64,000 bases of DNA from Streptomyces sp. V2I9 (GCF_030817475.1 NZ_JAUSZJ010000002.1:5222626-5286625); one strand, 5' to 3'; positions 16,539 to 25,202 are shown, counted from the stretch's first letter. The notes: generated from the sequence alone by a model not told the origin. Translations and numbers: made by a program.

Positions 16539-16926
16539 TGAGCACCCTTTCGAGCAGTGTCACATCCGGCGCGCCGCCGGCCTCTCCGTTGCCCGGCTGG
16601 TGGATGGCCACCATGCCGGCTTCCGCCAGGTCCGCCACCAGGATCCGGGCGACGCCGAGCGGCATCGACAGCAGCGCCGAGACCTCCGCCACCGACTTGA
16701 CCTCACGGCAGAGGTGGCAGATCCGCTGATGCTCGGGGAGCAGGGTCCCCAGATGGGCGGGGTCTGCCGTGGTGCTGACCAGAGCCTCTATCGCGAGCTG
16801 GTAGCGCGGCCGGGTCCGGCCGCCGGTCATGGCATAGGGGCGTACCAGCGGCTGGTCGCCTTCACCGTCGTACGACGCGTGGTGCAGAGCGCCGTACGGA
16901 TCGGGTGAGGCGGGTGGCGGGGTCAT
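16519..16926 (-). CDS. cvnC1: Conservon DUF742 protein CvnC (right cluster)
   Basis: A 135-residue DUF742 protein. It has the same domain as CvnC2 (LVRPYAMTGGRTRPRYQL to ERVLSGLRKL) but only a 25-residue N-terminal extension instead of about 95, so the disordered tail is not essential to the family. The ATG at 16926 is chosen for the GGAGG 6 bases upstream; the longer frame to 16971 has no site. The domain has HLCREVKSVAEVSALLSMPLG where CvnC2 has RLCIEIKSVAEISALLSIPLG. A 134-base gap separates it from cvnB1. Confidence 0.88.
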   Translation of the reverse strand: MTPPPASPDPYGALHHASYDGEGDQPLVRPYAMTGGRTRPRYQLAIEALVSTTADPAHLGTLLPEHQRICHLCREVKSVAEVSALLSMPLGVARILVADLAEAGMVAIHQPGNGEAGGAPDVTLLERVLSGLRKL

Positions 16927-17060
16927 GAATCCTCCGGGCGTGACAGCAGGTTCTCGGCTTGCCGTCTGCAAGGGGCCGGTGAGGGGCTGAAGCGGCCTGT
17001 CGGGTGAGGGTTGTGGGCATTACCTGGGGGGATCGTGTCGTGAATCCGCTGTAAGGCCGT

Positions 17061-17483
17061 CTAGTGGAGCAGACTGCCTTGGAGTTCGGCGCGGAGGTCG
17101 GGCGTGAGGACGGTGCCCGCACGGTCGACGAGGAGGGCCATCTCGTATCCGACCAGACCGATGTCGGCGTCCGGGTGGGCGAGAACGGCCAGCGAGGACC
17201 CGTCGGAGATGGACATGAGGAAGAGGAATCCCCGCTCCATCTCCACAACCGTCTGACTGACGGCGCCGCCCTCGAAGATCCGGGACGCTCCGGCGGTCAG
17301 CGACGTCAGACCCGACGCCACGGCGGCGAGCTGGTCGGCGCGGTCGCGCGGGAATCCTTCGGACATCGCCAGCAGCAGGCCATCCGCGGAGACCACCACG
17401 GTGTGGGACACCCCTGGGGTGTTGTCCACGAAGTTGGTGATCAGCCAGTTCAGATTCTGCGCGGCCTGACTCATGGGGCTCAA
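17061..17483 (-). CDS. cvnB1: Conservon roadblock/LC7 protein CvnB (right cluster)
   Basis: A 140-residue roadblock/LC7 protein almost identical to CvnB2 in amino acids (starting SQAAQNLNWLITNFVDNTPG) but with many silent DNA differences. The preferred start is TTG at 17483, immediately after the cvnA1 TAG, with AGGAGC 5-6 bases upstream; the ATG three codons later (17474) is the alternative. The abutting stop and start imply translational coupling to cvnA1. It is expected to bridge CvnA and CvnD. Confidence 0.88.
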   Translation of the reverse strand: MSPMSQAAQNLNWLITNFVDNTPGVSHTVVVSADGLLLAMSEGFPRDRADQLAAVASGLTSLTAGASRIFEGGAVSQTVVEMERGFLFLMSISDGSSLAVLAHPDADIGLVGYEMALLVDRAGTVLTPDLRAELQGSLLH

Positions 17484-20400
17484 CTAACGCTCCTGCTGGT
17501 GAGTGGGGCCGAGTTGGAAACTGCCGGTCTGCGAGCCGTTGTTGGCCTGCCGACCCTGCTGGATGCCCCGGCGGAGATTGGTCAGACGACCGCGCACGTC
17601 ATCGGGCGCACGCGATACCTGAGGTCCGGACTGGTGATTCTGCTGCTGAGCGGTCCCCGGAACCAAATTGGCGCGGGGGACACGGCGGGGCAGCCCGGAA
17701 GTGGTGACCCCGCCGGCGGCCGGCTTCTTGACCCGTTCGGCCTGGCGTACGAGTTCGTCGTTGGGCGAGGCCCGCCACGAACTGGTGACCGAGGGGTCGT
17801 TCGCGCCACGCTGGGGCATGGGGGGAACCGGCGTACCCGGGGCCTCCGGAGCGACCGGCGCCTGCGGTTCGGCGGGCTGCTGCTGGCCGCCCTGGCCCGG
17901 ACCGTGGAACCAGTTCGTCTCCAGGGTGTCGTACAGCGGCGTACGGCCGTCCCCGGGTCCGGCCGGCGGCAGGGCCTCCGGCTGCTGGTGCTGCTGCGGC
18001 AGCGCGGGCCGGTACGGGGCCTCGCCCGCCGGGGAGGCGGACGGGCGCGGCGCACCGAAGTCGTCGCCCTCCAGGCCGCGCGGACGCGGCGAGGGAAGCT
18101 GCTGGCCCTGGTCGTACGAGCCCTGCTGGTGCTGGTGCTGGTTCTGCTGCTGCGGGACGCCGAAGTCCGGGCGGGCGAACTGCGCGGTGCTCGCCGGGTC
18201 CTGACCCTGGCCGGGGCCCTGCTGGTACGACCGGTCCTGCGGTGCCTGCGGGGCCGAGAAGTCGGGTCGGGCGAACTCGGAGGTCGCACCCGGGCCCTGC
18301 CGGTCGTCGATCGGCCAGTCGTCGACCGGCCGCTGGTTCTGCGGGGCGTGGTACGACGGGTCCTGGCCGGGGCCCGCCGGGCGGGCGAACTGCCCGGTCG
18401 CGTCGTGCTCCTCGTGGCCGCGCGGCGTGTCGCCGCCCCAGCTCGGGGTCGCGGGGCGCTGAGGCTGCGGGTTGCCGCCGGGCAGTTCGGCACGGGGACC
18501 GCCGGACGGCGGCAGCTGACGGCCGGGGCCGCCGTTCTGTGGGAAACCGCCCTGCGCGGGGCCGCCCTGCTCCGGCCGGCCCTGAGGCTGCTGCGCCGCG
18601 GGGCCCTGCTGGTTCTGCCAGCCGGACGGACCCTGCTGGCCCTGCGGGGCGAACGGGCCGGTGCGGCCGTTCTGCCCCGCGGAGGGCGACGCGCCGTGGC
18701 CGAACAGGTTGGGCTGGCCGGACCCGTCGTCCTGGCCGCCGCGGGCGCCGAGCCGGGCACCGTTGCCGAAGGCGCCGGCGAGACCGCCGCCCTGACGCTG
18801 GGGAGCCGGACCCTGGGCCGGGAAGTCCTGGGCCGGGCCGCCGCTGTCCGGTCGGCCGCCACCCTGCGGACGGCCCGTTCCGCCGTCGCGGGACGGCAGC
18901 GCCGCCCGCGGGCCGGAACCGGCGCCGACCTGGCCGCGCTGGGCGCCGGGGCCGCCGCCGAGGCTCTTGGCGCCCGGACCGCCCGGACCGCCGCCCAGAC
19001 CCGCGCGCTGGCCGTTGCCCGCGCCGTTCCCGTTTCCGTTCCCCGCGAGGAGGCCGCCGGGAGCGCCGCCGGGCTGCTGGCCGGGGCCCTGCTTGGACGG
19101 GGGCTGCTTGCCGCCGTGCGCGACGTCGACGGGCAGCATGACCAGCGCGGTCGTACCACCGGAGTCCGAGGGGCGCAGCTGGATGCGGATGCCGTGGCGC
19201 AGCGAGAGGCGGCCGACCACGAAGAGGCCCATGCGGCGGGAGACGGAGACGTCCACCGTCGGCGGCTGCGCGAGCCGCTCGTTGATCGCGGCGAGGTCCT
19301 CGGGGGAGAGGCCGATGCCGGTGTCGTGGATCTCGACGAGGACGCGGCCGTCGGGCAGCGCGTGACCGGTGACCTTGACCTTCGTCTGCGGCGAGGAGAA
19401 CGACGTGGCGTTCTCCAGCAGCTCGGCGAGCAGGTGTACGAGGTCGTTGACGACCCGGCCGGCCACCTCGGTGGCGGGCACCGCGGACAGCTCGATGCGC
19501 TCGTACTGCTCCACCTCGGAGGCCGCGGCGCGGAGCACGTCGACCAGCGGGACGGGCCGGGTCCACCGGCGTCCCGGCTCCTCGCCCGCGAGGACGAGGA
19601 GGTTCTCGCCGTTCCGGCGCATACGGGTCGCCAGGTGGTCGAGCTTGAAGAGCGAGGACAGCTGGTCCGGGTCGGCCTCGCGGGACTCCAGCTCGGAGAT
19701 GAGCGAGAGCTGGCGCTGGATGAGGCCCTGGGACCGGCGCGAGAGGTTGGTGAACATCGCGTTGACGTTGCCCCGGAGGAGGGCCTGCTCGGCGGCGAGG
19801 CGGACGGCCTCGCGGTGCACGTCGTCGAAGGCCGCGGCCACCTGGCCGATCTCGTCGCGCGAGTGCACGCCGACCGACTCGACGGAGGTGTCGACGTCCT
19901 GCGGGTCGGTCTCGGAGAGCTGCTTGACGAGCTCGGGCAGCCGGTCCTGGGCGACGCGGGTGGCGGTGTCCTGGAGGCGGCGCAGCGACCGGATCATGGA
20001 GCGGGCCACCACGAAGGCGCCGACGAGCGAGACGCCGAGCACGATGAGGATGACGACACCGTTGACGATCGCCTCGCGCTGGGACGCCTGGCGCAGCTCG
20101 CGGGCCTTGGCCTCCATGTCGCTGAGGAGGGTGGCCTCGATCGTCTCCATGGCCTTGATCTTGATGCTGCTCTGGTCGTACCAGTCCAGGTACGACCGGA
20201 CCTGCTTGCCCTCGATCCCGTTCGTGGTGTCCAGGATGCGCTTGGCGTACATGTTCCCGGCGTTGATCTCCGGGTTGCCGTTGTCCAGGGGCGCCATGAG
20301 CTCCTCGGCGCTCTCCCCGGTCGTCGCGTAGATCTGCTTGAACGAGGTGAGGGCGCGGGACTCCTTGGCGAGCGCGTTGGAGCCGAACTGCCGGTCGTTC

Positions 20401-21260
20401 GGGTTGAGGTGCGGCTCCTTGACCGAACCGCCGGGCAGCGCCGCGGCGATGATCGCCCGCTGGACCGAGGCGTACTCCTTGGCGGAGGAGAACGCCGCCA
20501 GGGCGCGGGTGCGCTTGATCATGTCCGGGTTGTTGGTCGCCTGCGCCATGTCCTGCGAGAGGCTCAGCAGCGAGGTGATCAGCTGGTTGTACTGGTCGAT
20601 CGTGTTGAGGCTCGGGGAGCCCTCCTCGTACGCCGTCTTGCGGATCGTACGGATGGTGCCGAGCTGGGAGGCGATCGACGAGATGCTCGCGTGGATGCTC
20701 TCCAGCGCCTCGTCGCCCTCGGAGTCGCCGATCGTGTCGGTCTCGTTGAGGAAGGCGTCCTTGGCCCGGTCGGTCTTGTCCCTGGGCCCGGTGACCTTGT
20801 AGTCGGTGGCCTTGGTCTTGTTCGACAGCGGACCGGCCGACTGGTCGCGCTCCACCTGGAGCTGCTGGGCGAGCGAGGTCGCCTGCTTGGTCATCTTCGT
20901 CAGCAGCTGCATGTGCTCCAGCTGCTGCATGTCGTTCATGGACTCGTTGATCCGCAGACCGCCCAGGGTGGTCGCGGCGACCACGGGGAGGGCGAGGAGC
21001 GAGACCAGACGCGTGCTGATGCGCCAGTTACGGAGCGCTACGCGCGAACCCGTGTCGACCGGGCCGCGGGCCGGTGCCGGAGTGCTCGGCTCCGCTCCTT
21101 CGGCCGTCGTGGGGCCCGGGCGCTGCGCACGGTCGCCGTTGTCGCCGGCGGCGGCCGGCCCGGGGTTCTGGGCGTGCTGGGGCGAGGAACCGCGGTCGGT
21201 CCCGCCGCGCGGCTCCTGTTCCGCCGGAGCGCTGCCATCCCTCTTGAAACGTCCCTGCAC
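17484..21260 (-). CDS. cvnA1: Conservon membrane sensor kinase-like CvnA (right cluster)
   Basis: A 1258-residue membrane sensor. A cytoplasmic Ala/Pro/Gly-rich stretch precedes membrane segment one (about residues 80-100); a nitrate-sensor-type external domain and a second membrane segment near 405-430 follow. Then come a HAMP-like linker, FKLDHLATRMRRN (His542), ELLENAT (Asn617) and a HATPase domain with TGIGL. From about residue 700 the rest, more than 500 residues, is Gly/Gln/Pro-rich and probably disordered. The GTG at 21260 is chosen because homology to the usual N-terminus ends there; the frame runs open to 21569 through non-coding-like sequence. It heads the right cvnABCD operon. Confidence 0.87.
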   Translation of the reverse strand: MQGRFKRDGSAPAEQEPRGGTDRGSSPQHAQNPGPAAAGDNGDRAQRPGPTTAEGAEPSTPAPARGPVDTGSRVALRNWRISTRLVSLLALPVVAATTLGGLRINESMNDMQQLEHMQLLTKMTKQATSLAQQLQVERDQSAGPLSNKTKATDYKVTGPRDKTDRAKDAFLNETDTIGDSEGDEALESIHASISSIASQLGTIRTIRKTAYEEGSPSLNTIDQYNQLITSLLSLSQDMAQATNNPDMIKRTRALAAFSSAKEYASVQRAIIAAALPGGSVKEPHLNPNDRQFGSNALAKESRALTSFKQIYATTGESAEELMAPLDNGNPEINAGNMYAKRILDTTNGIEGKQVRSYLDWYDQSSIKIKAMETIEATLLSDMEAKARELRQASQREAIVNGVVILIVLGVSLVGAFVVARSMIRSLRRLQDTATRVAQDRLPELVKQLSETDPQDVDTSVESVGVHSRDEIGQVAAAFDDVHREAVRLAAEQALLRGNVNAMFTNLSRRSQGLIQRQLSLISELESREADPDQLSSLFKLDHLATRMRRNGENLLVLAGEEPGRRWTRPVPLVDVLRAAASEVEQYERIELSAVPATEVAGRVVNDLVHLLAELLENATSFSSPQTKVKVTGHALPDGRVLVEIHDTGIGLSPEDLAAINERLAQPPTVDVSVSRRMGLFVVGRLSLRHGIRIQLRPSDSGGTTALVMLPVDVAHGGKQPPSKQGPGQQPGGAPGGLLAGNGNGNGAGNGQRAGLGGGPGGPGAKSLGGGPGAQRGQVGAGSGPRAALPSRDGGTGRPQGGGRPDSGGPAQDFPAQGPAPQRQGGGLAGAFGNGARLGARGGQDDGSGQPNLFGHGASPSAGQNGRTGPFAPQGQQGPSGWQNQQGPAAQQPQGRPEQGGPAQGGFPQNGGPGRQLPPSGGPRAELPGGNPQPQRPATPSWGGDTPRGHEEHDATGQFARPAGPGQDPSYHAPQNQRPVDDWPIDDRQGPGATSEFARPDFSAPQAPQDRSYQQGPGQGQDPASTAQFARPDFGVPQQQNQHQHQQGSYDQGQQLPSPRPRGLEGDDFGAPRPSASPAGEAPYRPALPQQHQQPEALPPAGPGDGRTPLYDTLETNWFHGPGQGGQQQPAEPQAPVAPEAPGTPVPPMPQRGANDPSVTSSWRASPNDELVRQAERVKKPAAGGVTTSGLPRRVPRANLVPGTAQQQNHQSGPQVSRAPDDVRGRLTNLRRGIQQGRQANNGSQTGSFQLGPTHQQER

Positions 21261-21700
21261 TAGCGTCGCAACCTCTGGACCAGGCGTTCCGTCCGCGTAC
21301 AGCGGACCAGAACGGTGTCGGCGTAGTGGGGCGCTGGACGCGCCCCCTGTGTGGTCGTGTGAGTGACCGGCGTACTTCCCCCTCCCGCCGCCACTCGGCG
21401 CTGCATTGCGCCCCTGCGCGCCGGCCTCAAAACCGCGGCGGTGCGTGGAATTCCAGCACAGTGAAGGATCTCCAACAAGGGCCATGTACCGGGCCGTGAT
21501 CTGCGTGACACGTTGTGATGAACAGGTGACAAGCAGTACAGCGCGACCAGGGGCAAACCGGGCCATCATGGATCATTTACTTGGGTGTCAGGGGTGTCCC
21601 AGTCGCCATGGTCGGGAGCGGAATGGTGGATTCAGTGGTGCAATGTCCGCTTTCTGGATCAAGGTCGGGTGTCCGCTATGGGGCAATTGTCGAATAGTTC

Positions 21701-21714
21701 GTGAGCAAACTCAC
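21701..21714. promoter_or_regulatory. Crp-like palindrome
   Basis: GTGAGCAAACTCAC matches GTGA-N6-TCAC, the core of Crp-family sites, and is followed by A. It lies 131 bases upstream of the small gene at 21846 and about 440 bases upstream of cvnA1. Streptomyces has a Crp homologue that binds similar sites. Confidence 0.4.
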
Positions 21715-21799
21715 ATGATGATCGTCGGCTCTTCCCCCCTTCGGAGGGGAATCGGATGTTTAGCCTGACGCTTTACAGGGATGGCGTATCCGACAAGCC

Positions 21800-21820
21800 G
21801 GCGCCGCGACGAGCGGCGCC
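21800..21820 (+). promoter_or_regulatory. GC-rich hairpin in the leader of the 60-aa gene
   Basis: GGCGCCGC (21800-21807) and GCGGCGCC (21813-21820) form a perfect 8-bp stem with a 5-base loop, ending 25 bases before the start codon of the next gene. It could be a leader structure or an attenuator. Confidence 0.4.
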
Positions 21821-21845
21821 CTCACCGACAGGGTCCTGACGGCAG

Positions 21846-22028
21846 ATGAAGACGACGACGATGTTCCGCAACATTGCCAACCCCCGGCGCACCACGCTGG
21901 CGCACCTCGAGGACGCCGCGGAGCTGCAGGCGCCGCCGCTGCCGGAGCACGCCGCCGAGCTGCCGAACGTCACCGCCAACCCGCGCCGCACCATCCTCAT
22001 GGAAGCCCCGGTCGCGGCCGCCCGGTAG
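21846..22028 (+). CDS. 60-aa protein with repeated ANPRRT motif, unknown function
   Basis: A 60-codon frame whose third positions are almost all G or C, which argues that it is translated. The protein starts MKTTTMFRNI and contains ANPRRTTL (about residues 11-18) and ANPRRTIL (about 44-51). Between them lies an acidic, Pro-rich spacer with AAEL occurring twice. The N-terminal repeat is followed by an acidic helix-like stretch (AHLEDAAELQ). No membrane segment or cysteine is present and no modification enzymes are nearby. The start is uncertain: ATG at 21846 or 21861, neither with a strong ribosome site. I do not recognise the family; a small regulatory protein or a peptide precursor are both possible. 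Confidence 0.65.
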   Translation: MKTTTMFRNIANPRRTTLAHLEDAAELQAPPLPEHAAELPNVTANPRRTILMEAPVAAAR

Positions 22029-22118
22029 CGCCCCGCAGCGCGCGGCTGTCCCCCTCATCGGCGTTAGCCTGGAGCGTCAGTCTTCAGCCAGCCAGCAAGT
22101 GAGGGGCGACAGCATCCC

Positions 22119-22904
22119 GTGCGCATCGCCAGGTTCTCCATCGACGGCAATGTCGCCTTCGGCGTCGTCGAGGGGCAGGGCACCGTGGAATCCGGTGACC
22201 TCGTCCTCGACATCATCAAGGGCATCCCGTACGCCGACTTCGAGCTCTCGGGCACCAAGGTCCCGCTGAACAAGGTCCGGCTGCTGCCCCCCGTGCTCCC
22301 CAACAAGGTCGTGGCCGTCGGCCGCAACTACGCGGAACACGCCGCGGAACTCGGCCACGAGGTCCCCGAAGCGCCGATCACCTTCTTCAAGCCCACCACC
22401 TCGGTGATCGGCTCCGGAGACGCGATCGAGTACCCCTCCTTCTCCGAGGAGCTGCACCACGAGGCCGAGCTGGCCGTGGTCATCGGCCGCATGTGCCGCG
22501 AGGTCCCCCGCGAGCGCGTCAAGGACGTCGTCCTCGGCTACACCTGCGCCAACGACGTCACCGCCCGCGACGTGCAGCGCCGTGAGCAGCAGTGGGCCCG
22601 CGCCAAGGGGTTCGACACCGCCTGCCCGCTGGGCCCCTGGGTGGAGACCGACGTGGACCCGCACGACCTGACCATCCAGGCGACGGTCAACGGCGAACAG
22701 CGCCAGCTCGGCCGCACGAGCGACATGATCCGCTCCGTCGAGGACCTGGTCGTCCACATCTCGGAGGCCATGACGCTGCTCCCCGGCGACGTCATCCTCA
22801 CCGGCACCCCCGCAGGGGTCGGGCCCCTGCACGTCGGCGACGAGGTCGCCGTCACCATCGAAGGCATCGGCACTCTCACCAACAAGGTGATCAAGCGTGG
22901 TTAA
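22119..22904 (+). CDS. Fumarylacetoacetate hydrolase family protein
   Basis: A 261-residue FAH-fold enzyme. Typical motifs are VVAVGRNYAEHAAELG, FFKPTTSVIGSGDAI and the metal-binding HHEAELAVVIGR; the segment GYTCANDVTARDVQ follows and LTGTPAGVGPL is near the C-terminus. Members hydrolyse, decarboxylate or isomerise 2-oxo acids such as acylpyruvates or 2-hydroxyhepta-dienedioate using Mg2+ or Mn2+; the exact substrate cannot be read from the sequence. The start is the GTG at 22119 with GAGGGG about 13 bases upstream. It overlaps gltX by 8 bases, so the pair forms an operon. Confidence 0.88.
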   Translation: MRIARFSIDGNVAFGVVEGQGTVESGDLVLDIIKGIPYADFELSGTKVPLNKVRLLPPVLPNKVVAVGRNYAEHAAELGHEVPEAPITFFKPTTSVIGSGDAIEYPSFSEELHHEAELAVVIGRMCREVPRERVKDVVLGYTCANDVTARDVQRREQQWARAKGFDTACPLGPWVETDVDPHDLTIQATVNGEQRQLGRTSDMIRSVEDLVVHISEAMTLLPGDVILTGTPAGVGPLHVGDEVAVTIEGIGTLTNKVIKRG

Positions 22905-24381
22905 CGCACCAGTGGCACCTGTCCGCGTCCGTTTCTGCCCCTCCCCGACCGGCAACCCCCACGTGGGCCTGGTCCGCACGGCCCTGTTCAACTGGGCCTT
23001 CGCCCGGCACCACCAGGGCACCCTGGTCTTCCGGATCGAGGACACCGACGCGGCGCGCGACTCGGAGGAGTCCTACCAGCAGCTGCTCGACTCGATGCGC
23101 TGGCTGGGCCTGGACTGGGACGAGGGCCCCGAGGTCGGCGGTCCGCACGCCCCCTACCGCCAGTCGCAGCGGATGGACCTCTACAAGGACGTCGCCGGGA
23201 AGCTGCTCGCCGCCGGGTACGCCTACCCCTGCTACTGCACCACCGAGGAGCTGGACACCCGCCGCGACGCCGCCCGCGCCGCCGGGAAGCCGTCGGGCTA
23301 CGACGGCCACTGCCGCGACCTCACCGCCGAGCAGAGGAGCGCGTACGAGGCGGAGGGCCGCACCTCGATCGTCCGCTTCCGGATGCCCGACGAGGCCATC
23401 ACCTTCACCGACCTGGTCCGCGGCGAGATCACCGTCCAGCCGGAGAACGTCCCGGACTACGGCATCGTCCGCGCCAACGGAGCCCCGCTCTACACGCTGG
23501 TCAACCCGGTCGACGACGCCCTGATGGAGATCACCCACGTCCTGCGCGGCGAGGACCTGCTCTCCTCCACCCCGCGCCAGATCGCCCTGTACCGGGCGCT
23601 CATCGAACTGGGCGTCGCCAAGGACATCCCGGCCTTCGGCCACCTGCCGTACGTCATGGGCGAGGGCAACAAGAAGCTCTCCAAGCGCGACCCGCAGGCC
23701 TCCCTCAACCTCTACCGGGAGCGCGGTTTCCTCCCCGAGGGCCTGCTGAACTACCTCTCGCTGCTCGGCTGGTCGATCGCCGAGGACCGCGACATCTTCT
23801 CGATGGACGAGCTGGTCGCCGCGTTCGACATCAAGGACGTCAACGCCAACCCGGCCCGCTTCGACCTCAAGAAGTGCGAGCACATCAACGCCGAGCACAT
23901 CCGCATGCTCGACGTGAAGACCTTCACCGAGGCGTGCGGCCCCTGGCTGAAGGCCCCCTTCGCCCCCTGGGCCCCCGAGGCGTTCGACGCGGAGAAGTGG
24001 ACCCGCATCGCCCCGTACGCCCAGACCCGCGTCACGGTCCTCTCCGACATCACCGACAACGTCGACTTCCTCTTCCTCGACGAGCCGGTGGAGGACGAGG
24101 CGTCCTGGGCCAAGGCGATGAAGGGCGACCCGGTGGCCCTGCTCACCACCGCCCGCGCCCACCTGGAGACGGCCGACTGGAGCGACCCGGAGTCGCTGAA
24201 GAACGCCGTCCTCACCGCCGGCGAGGCCCATGGCCTCAAGCTCGGCAAGGCCCAGGCCCCGGTCCGCGTCGCCGTCACCGGCCGCACCGTCGGTCTGCCG
24301 CTCTTCGAGTCCCTGGAGATCCTGGGCCGCGAGAAGAGCCTGGCCCGCATCGACGCCGCGCTCGCCAAGCTGGCGGCGTAA
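22897..24381 (+). CDS. gltX: Glutamyl-tRNA synthetase
   Basis: A 494-residue class I aminoacyl-tRNA synthetase that charges tRNA-Glu. The HIGH-type motif is PSPTGNPHVG (about residues 16-25) and the KMSKS-type motif is KKLSKRD. Streptomyces lacks a glutaminyl-tRNA synthetase, so the enzyme is expected to be non-discriminating and to load Glu on tRNA-Gln too, for later amidation by GatCAB. The GTG start overlaps the FAH gene stop. Five tRNA-Gln and tRNA-Glu genes lie about 900 bases downstream, beyond a terminator and a phosphatase gene. Confidence 0.96.
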   Translation: MVNAPVAPVRVRFCPSPTGNPHVGLVRTALFNWAFARHHQGTLVFRIEDTDAARDSEESYQQLLDSMRWLGLDWDEGPEVGGPHAPYRQSQRMDLYKDVAGKLLAAGYAYPCYCTTEELDTRRDAARAAGKPSGYDGHCRDLTAEQRSAYEAEGRTSIVRFRMPDEAITFTDLVRGEITVQPENVPDYGIVRANGAPLYTLVNPVDDALMEITHVLRGEDLLSSTPRQIALYRALIELGVAKDIPAFGHLPYVMGEGNKKLSKRDPQASLNLYRERGFLPEGLLNYLSLLGWSIAEDRDIFSMDELVAAFDIKDVNANPARFDLKKCEHINAEHIRMLDVKTFTEACGPWLKAPFAPWAPEAFDAEKWTRIAPYAQTRVTVLSDITDNVDFLFLDEPVEDEASWAKAMKGDPVALLTTARAHLETADWSDPESLKNAVLTAGEAHGLKLGKAQAPVRVAVTGRTVGLPLFESLEILGREKSLARIDAALAKLAA

Positions 24382-24396
24382 GCGCGCAGGACGCCC

Positions 24397-24434
24397 CGAG
24401 AAGGGCCGCGGCCGACCGGCTGCGGCCCTTCTCG
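24397..24434 (+). terminator. Terminator of gltX
   Basis: CGAGAAGGGCCGC (24397-24409) pairs perfectly with GCGGCCCTTCTCG (24422-24434), 15 bases after the gltX stop codon. Confidence 0.8.
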
Positions 24435-24470
24435 CCGTTCACCCTCCTCGGGCCCGGCCGGGAGGCTAGC

Positions 24471-25199
24471 GTGAGATCCATGCCGATCCGTGCCGTGCTC
24501 TGGGACATCGACGACACACTCTTCGACCACACCGGCGCGGACCGCACCGGTATGCGGCAGCACCTGGAGCGCGAGGGGCTGCCGGAGGCGTACGCCTCGG
24601 TGGACGTGGCGCTCGACGCCTGGCGGGCGCTGAGCGACCGGCACTGGGCGCGGGTGATCGCCGGTGAGACGGACTTCCTCGGTCAGCGGCGCGACCGGGT
24701 GCGGGAGTTCCTCTCGCGGGACCTGGAGGACGCCGAGGCGGAGGCGTGGTTCGGACGCCACGCCGCCCACTACGAGGCCGCGTGGACGCTCTTCCCGGAC
24801 GTCCTGCCCGCCCTCGACCTGCTGGCCGGCGACTACCGCCACGGACTGCTGTCCAACGCCGCCACCCATCACCAGCACCACAAGCTGACCACGCTCGGCG
24901 TCCGCGACCGGTTCGAGACGCTGGTCTGCGCCGTGGAGCTCGGGATCTCCAAACCGGAGGCCGGCGCCTTCCACGCGGCCTGCGAGGCGCTCGCGCTGGA
25001 ACCGCACGAGGTGGCGTACGTGGGCGACGAGCCGGACATCGACGCGAGCGGGGCCGTCGCCGCCGGCCTCACCGGCATCTGGCTCGACCGGCGGGGCCGG
25101 GGCGGGCGACCCGATCTGGTGACGATCACCGGGCTCGACCAGCTCCCCGGCCTGCTGGCCGGCGATACCCGTTTTGGAGCGCCGGACACCTTCAGGTAA
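24471..25199 (+). CDS. HAD-superfamily hydrolase
   Basis: A 242-residue haloacid dehalogenase-type phosphatase of subfamily IA. Motif I is DIDDTLFDH (nucleophile and acid Asp), motif II LLSNAA, motif III the Lys in GISKPEAG and motif IV GDEPDIDASGA. A helical cap domain occupies about residues 25-95. The substrate is unknown. The GTG at 24471 is preferred because GGAGG lies 5 bases upstream; an ATG at 24480 could be the start of a leaderless mRNA, since TAGCGT ends 7 bases before it. The gene overlaps the likely promoter of the following tRNA cluster. Confidence 0.88.
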   Translation: MRSMPIRAVLWDIDDTLFDHTGADRTGMRQHLEREGLPEAYASVDVALDAWRALSDRHWARVIAGETDFLGQRRDRVREFLSRDLEDAEAEAWFGRHAAHYEAAWTLFPDVLPALDLLAGDYRHGLLSNAATHHQHHKLTTLGVRDRFETLVCAVELGISKPEAGAFHAACEALALEPHEVAYVGDEPDIDASGAVAAGLTGIWLDRRGRGGRPDLVTITGLDQLPGLLAGDTRFGAPDTFR

Positions 25200-25202
25200 T
25201 GT
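25173..25202 (+). promoter_or_regulatory. Probable promoter of the tRNA cluster
   Basis: TTTGGA (25173-25178), an 18-base spacer and TAATGT (25197-25202) form a housekeeping-type promoter ending just past the phosphatase stop codon. A small hairpin AACCCC/GGGGTT (25262-25278) lies between it and the first tRNA and may be a terminator of the phosphatase gene or a processing signal. Confidence 0.45.

Larger units (their letters stand above)
21261..21845. other. Long promoter region upstream of cvnA1
   Basis: This 585-base gap has visibly lower GC content than the genes around it (about 21430-21770), as expected of a promoter zone between divergent genes. No coding frame with high third-position GC was found. 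It holds a Crp-like palindrome (21701-21714), an imperfect hairpin with a TTCG loop (21732-21751) and a GC-rich hairpin (21800-21820). Confidence 0.6.

Noticed and set aside
17064..21263. 1399-codon plus-strand frame opposite cvnA1 and cvnB1
   Set aside because: Same reason: it runs through two convincing minus-strand genes and has no recognisable protein features.
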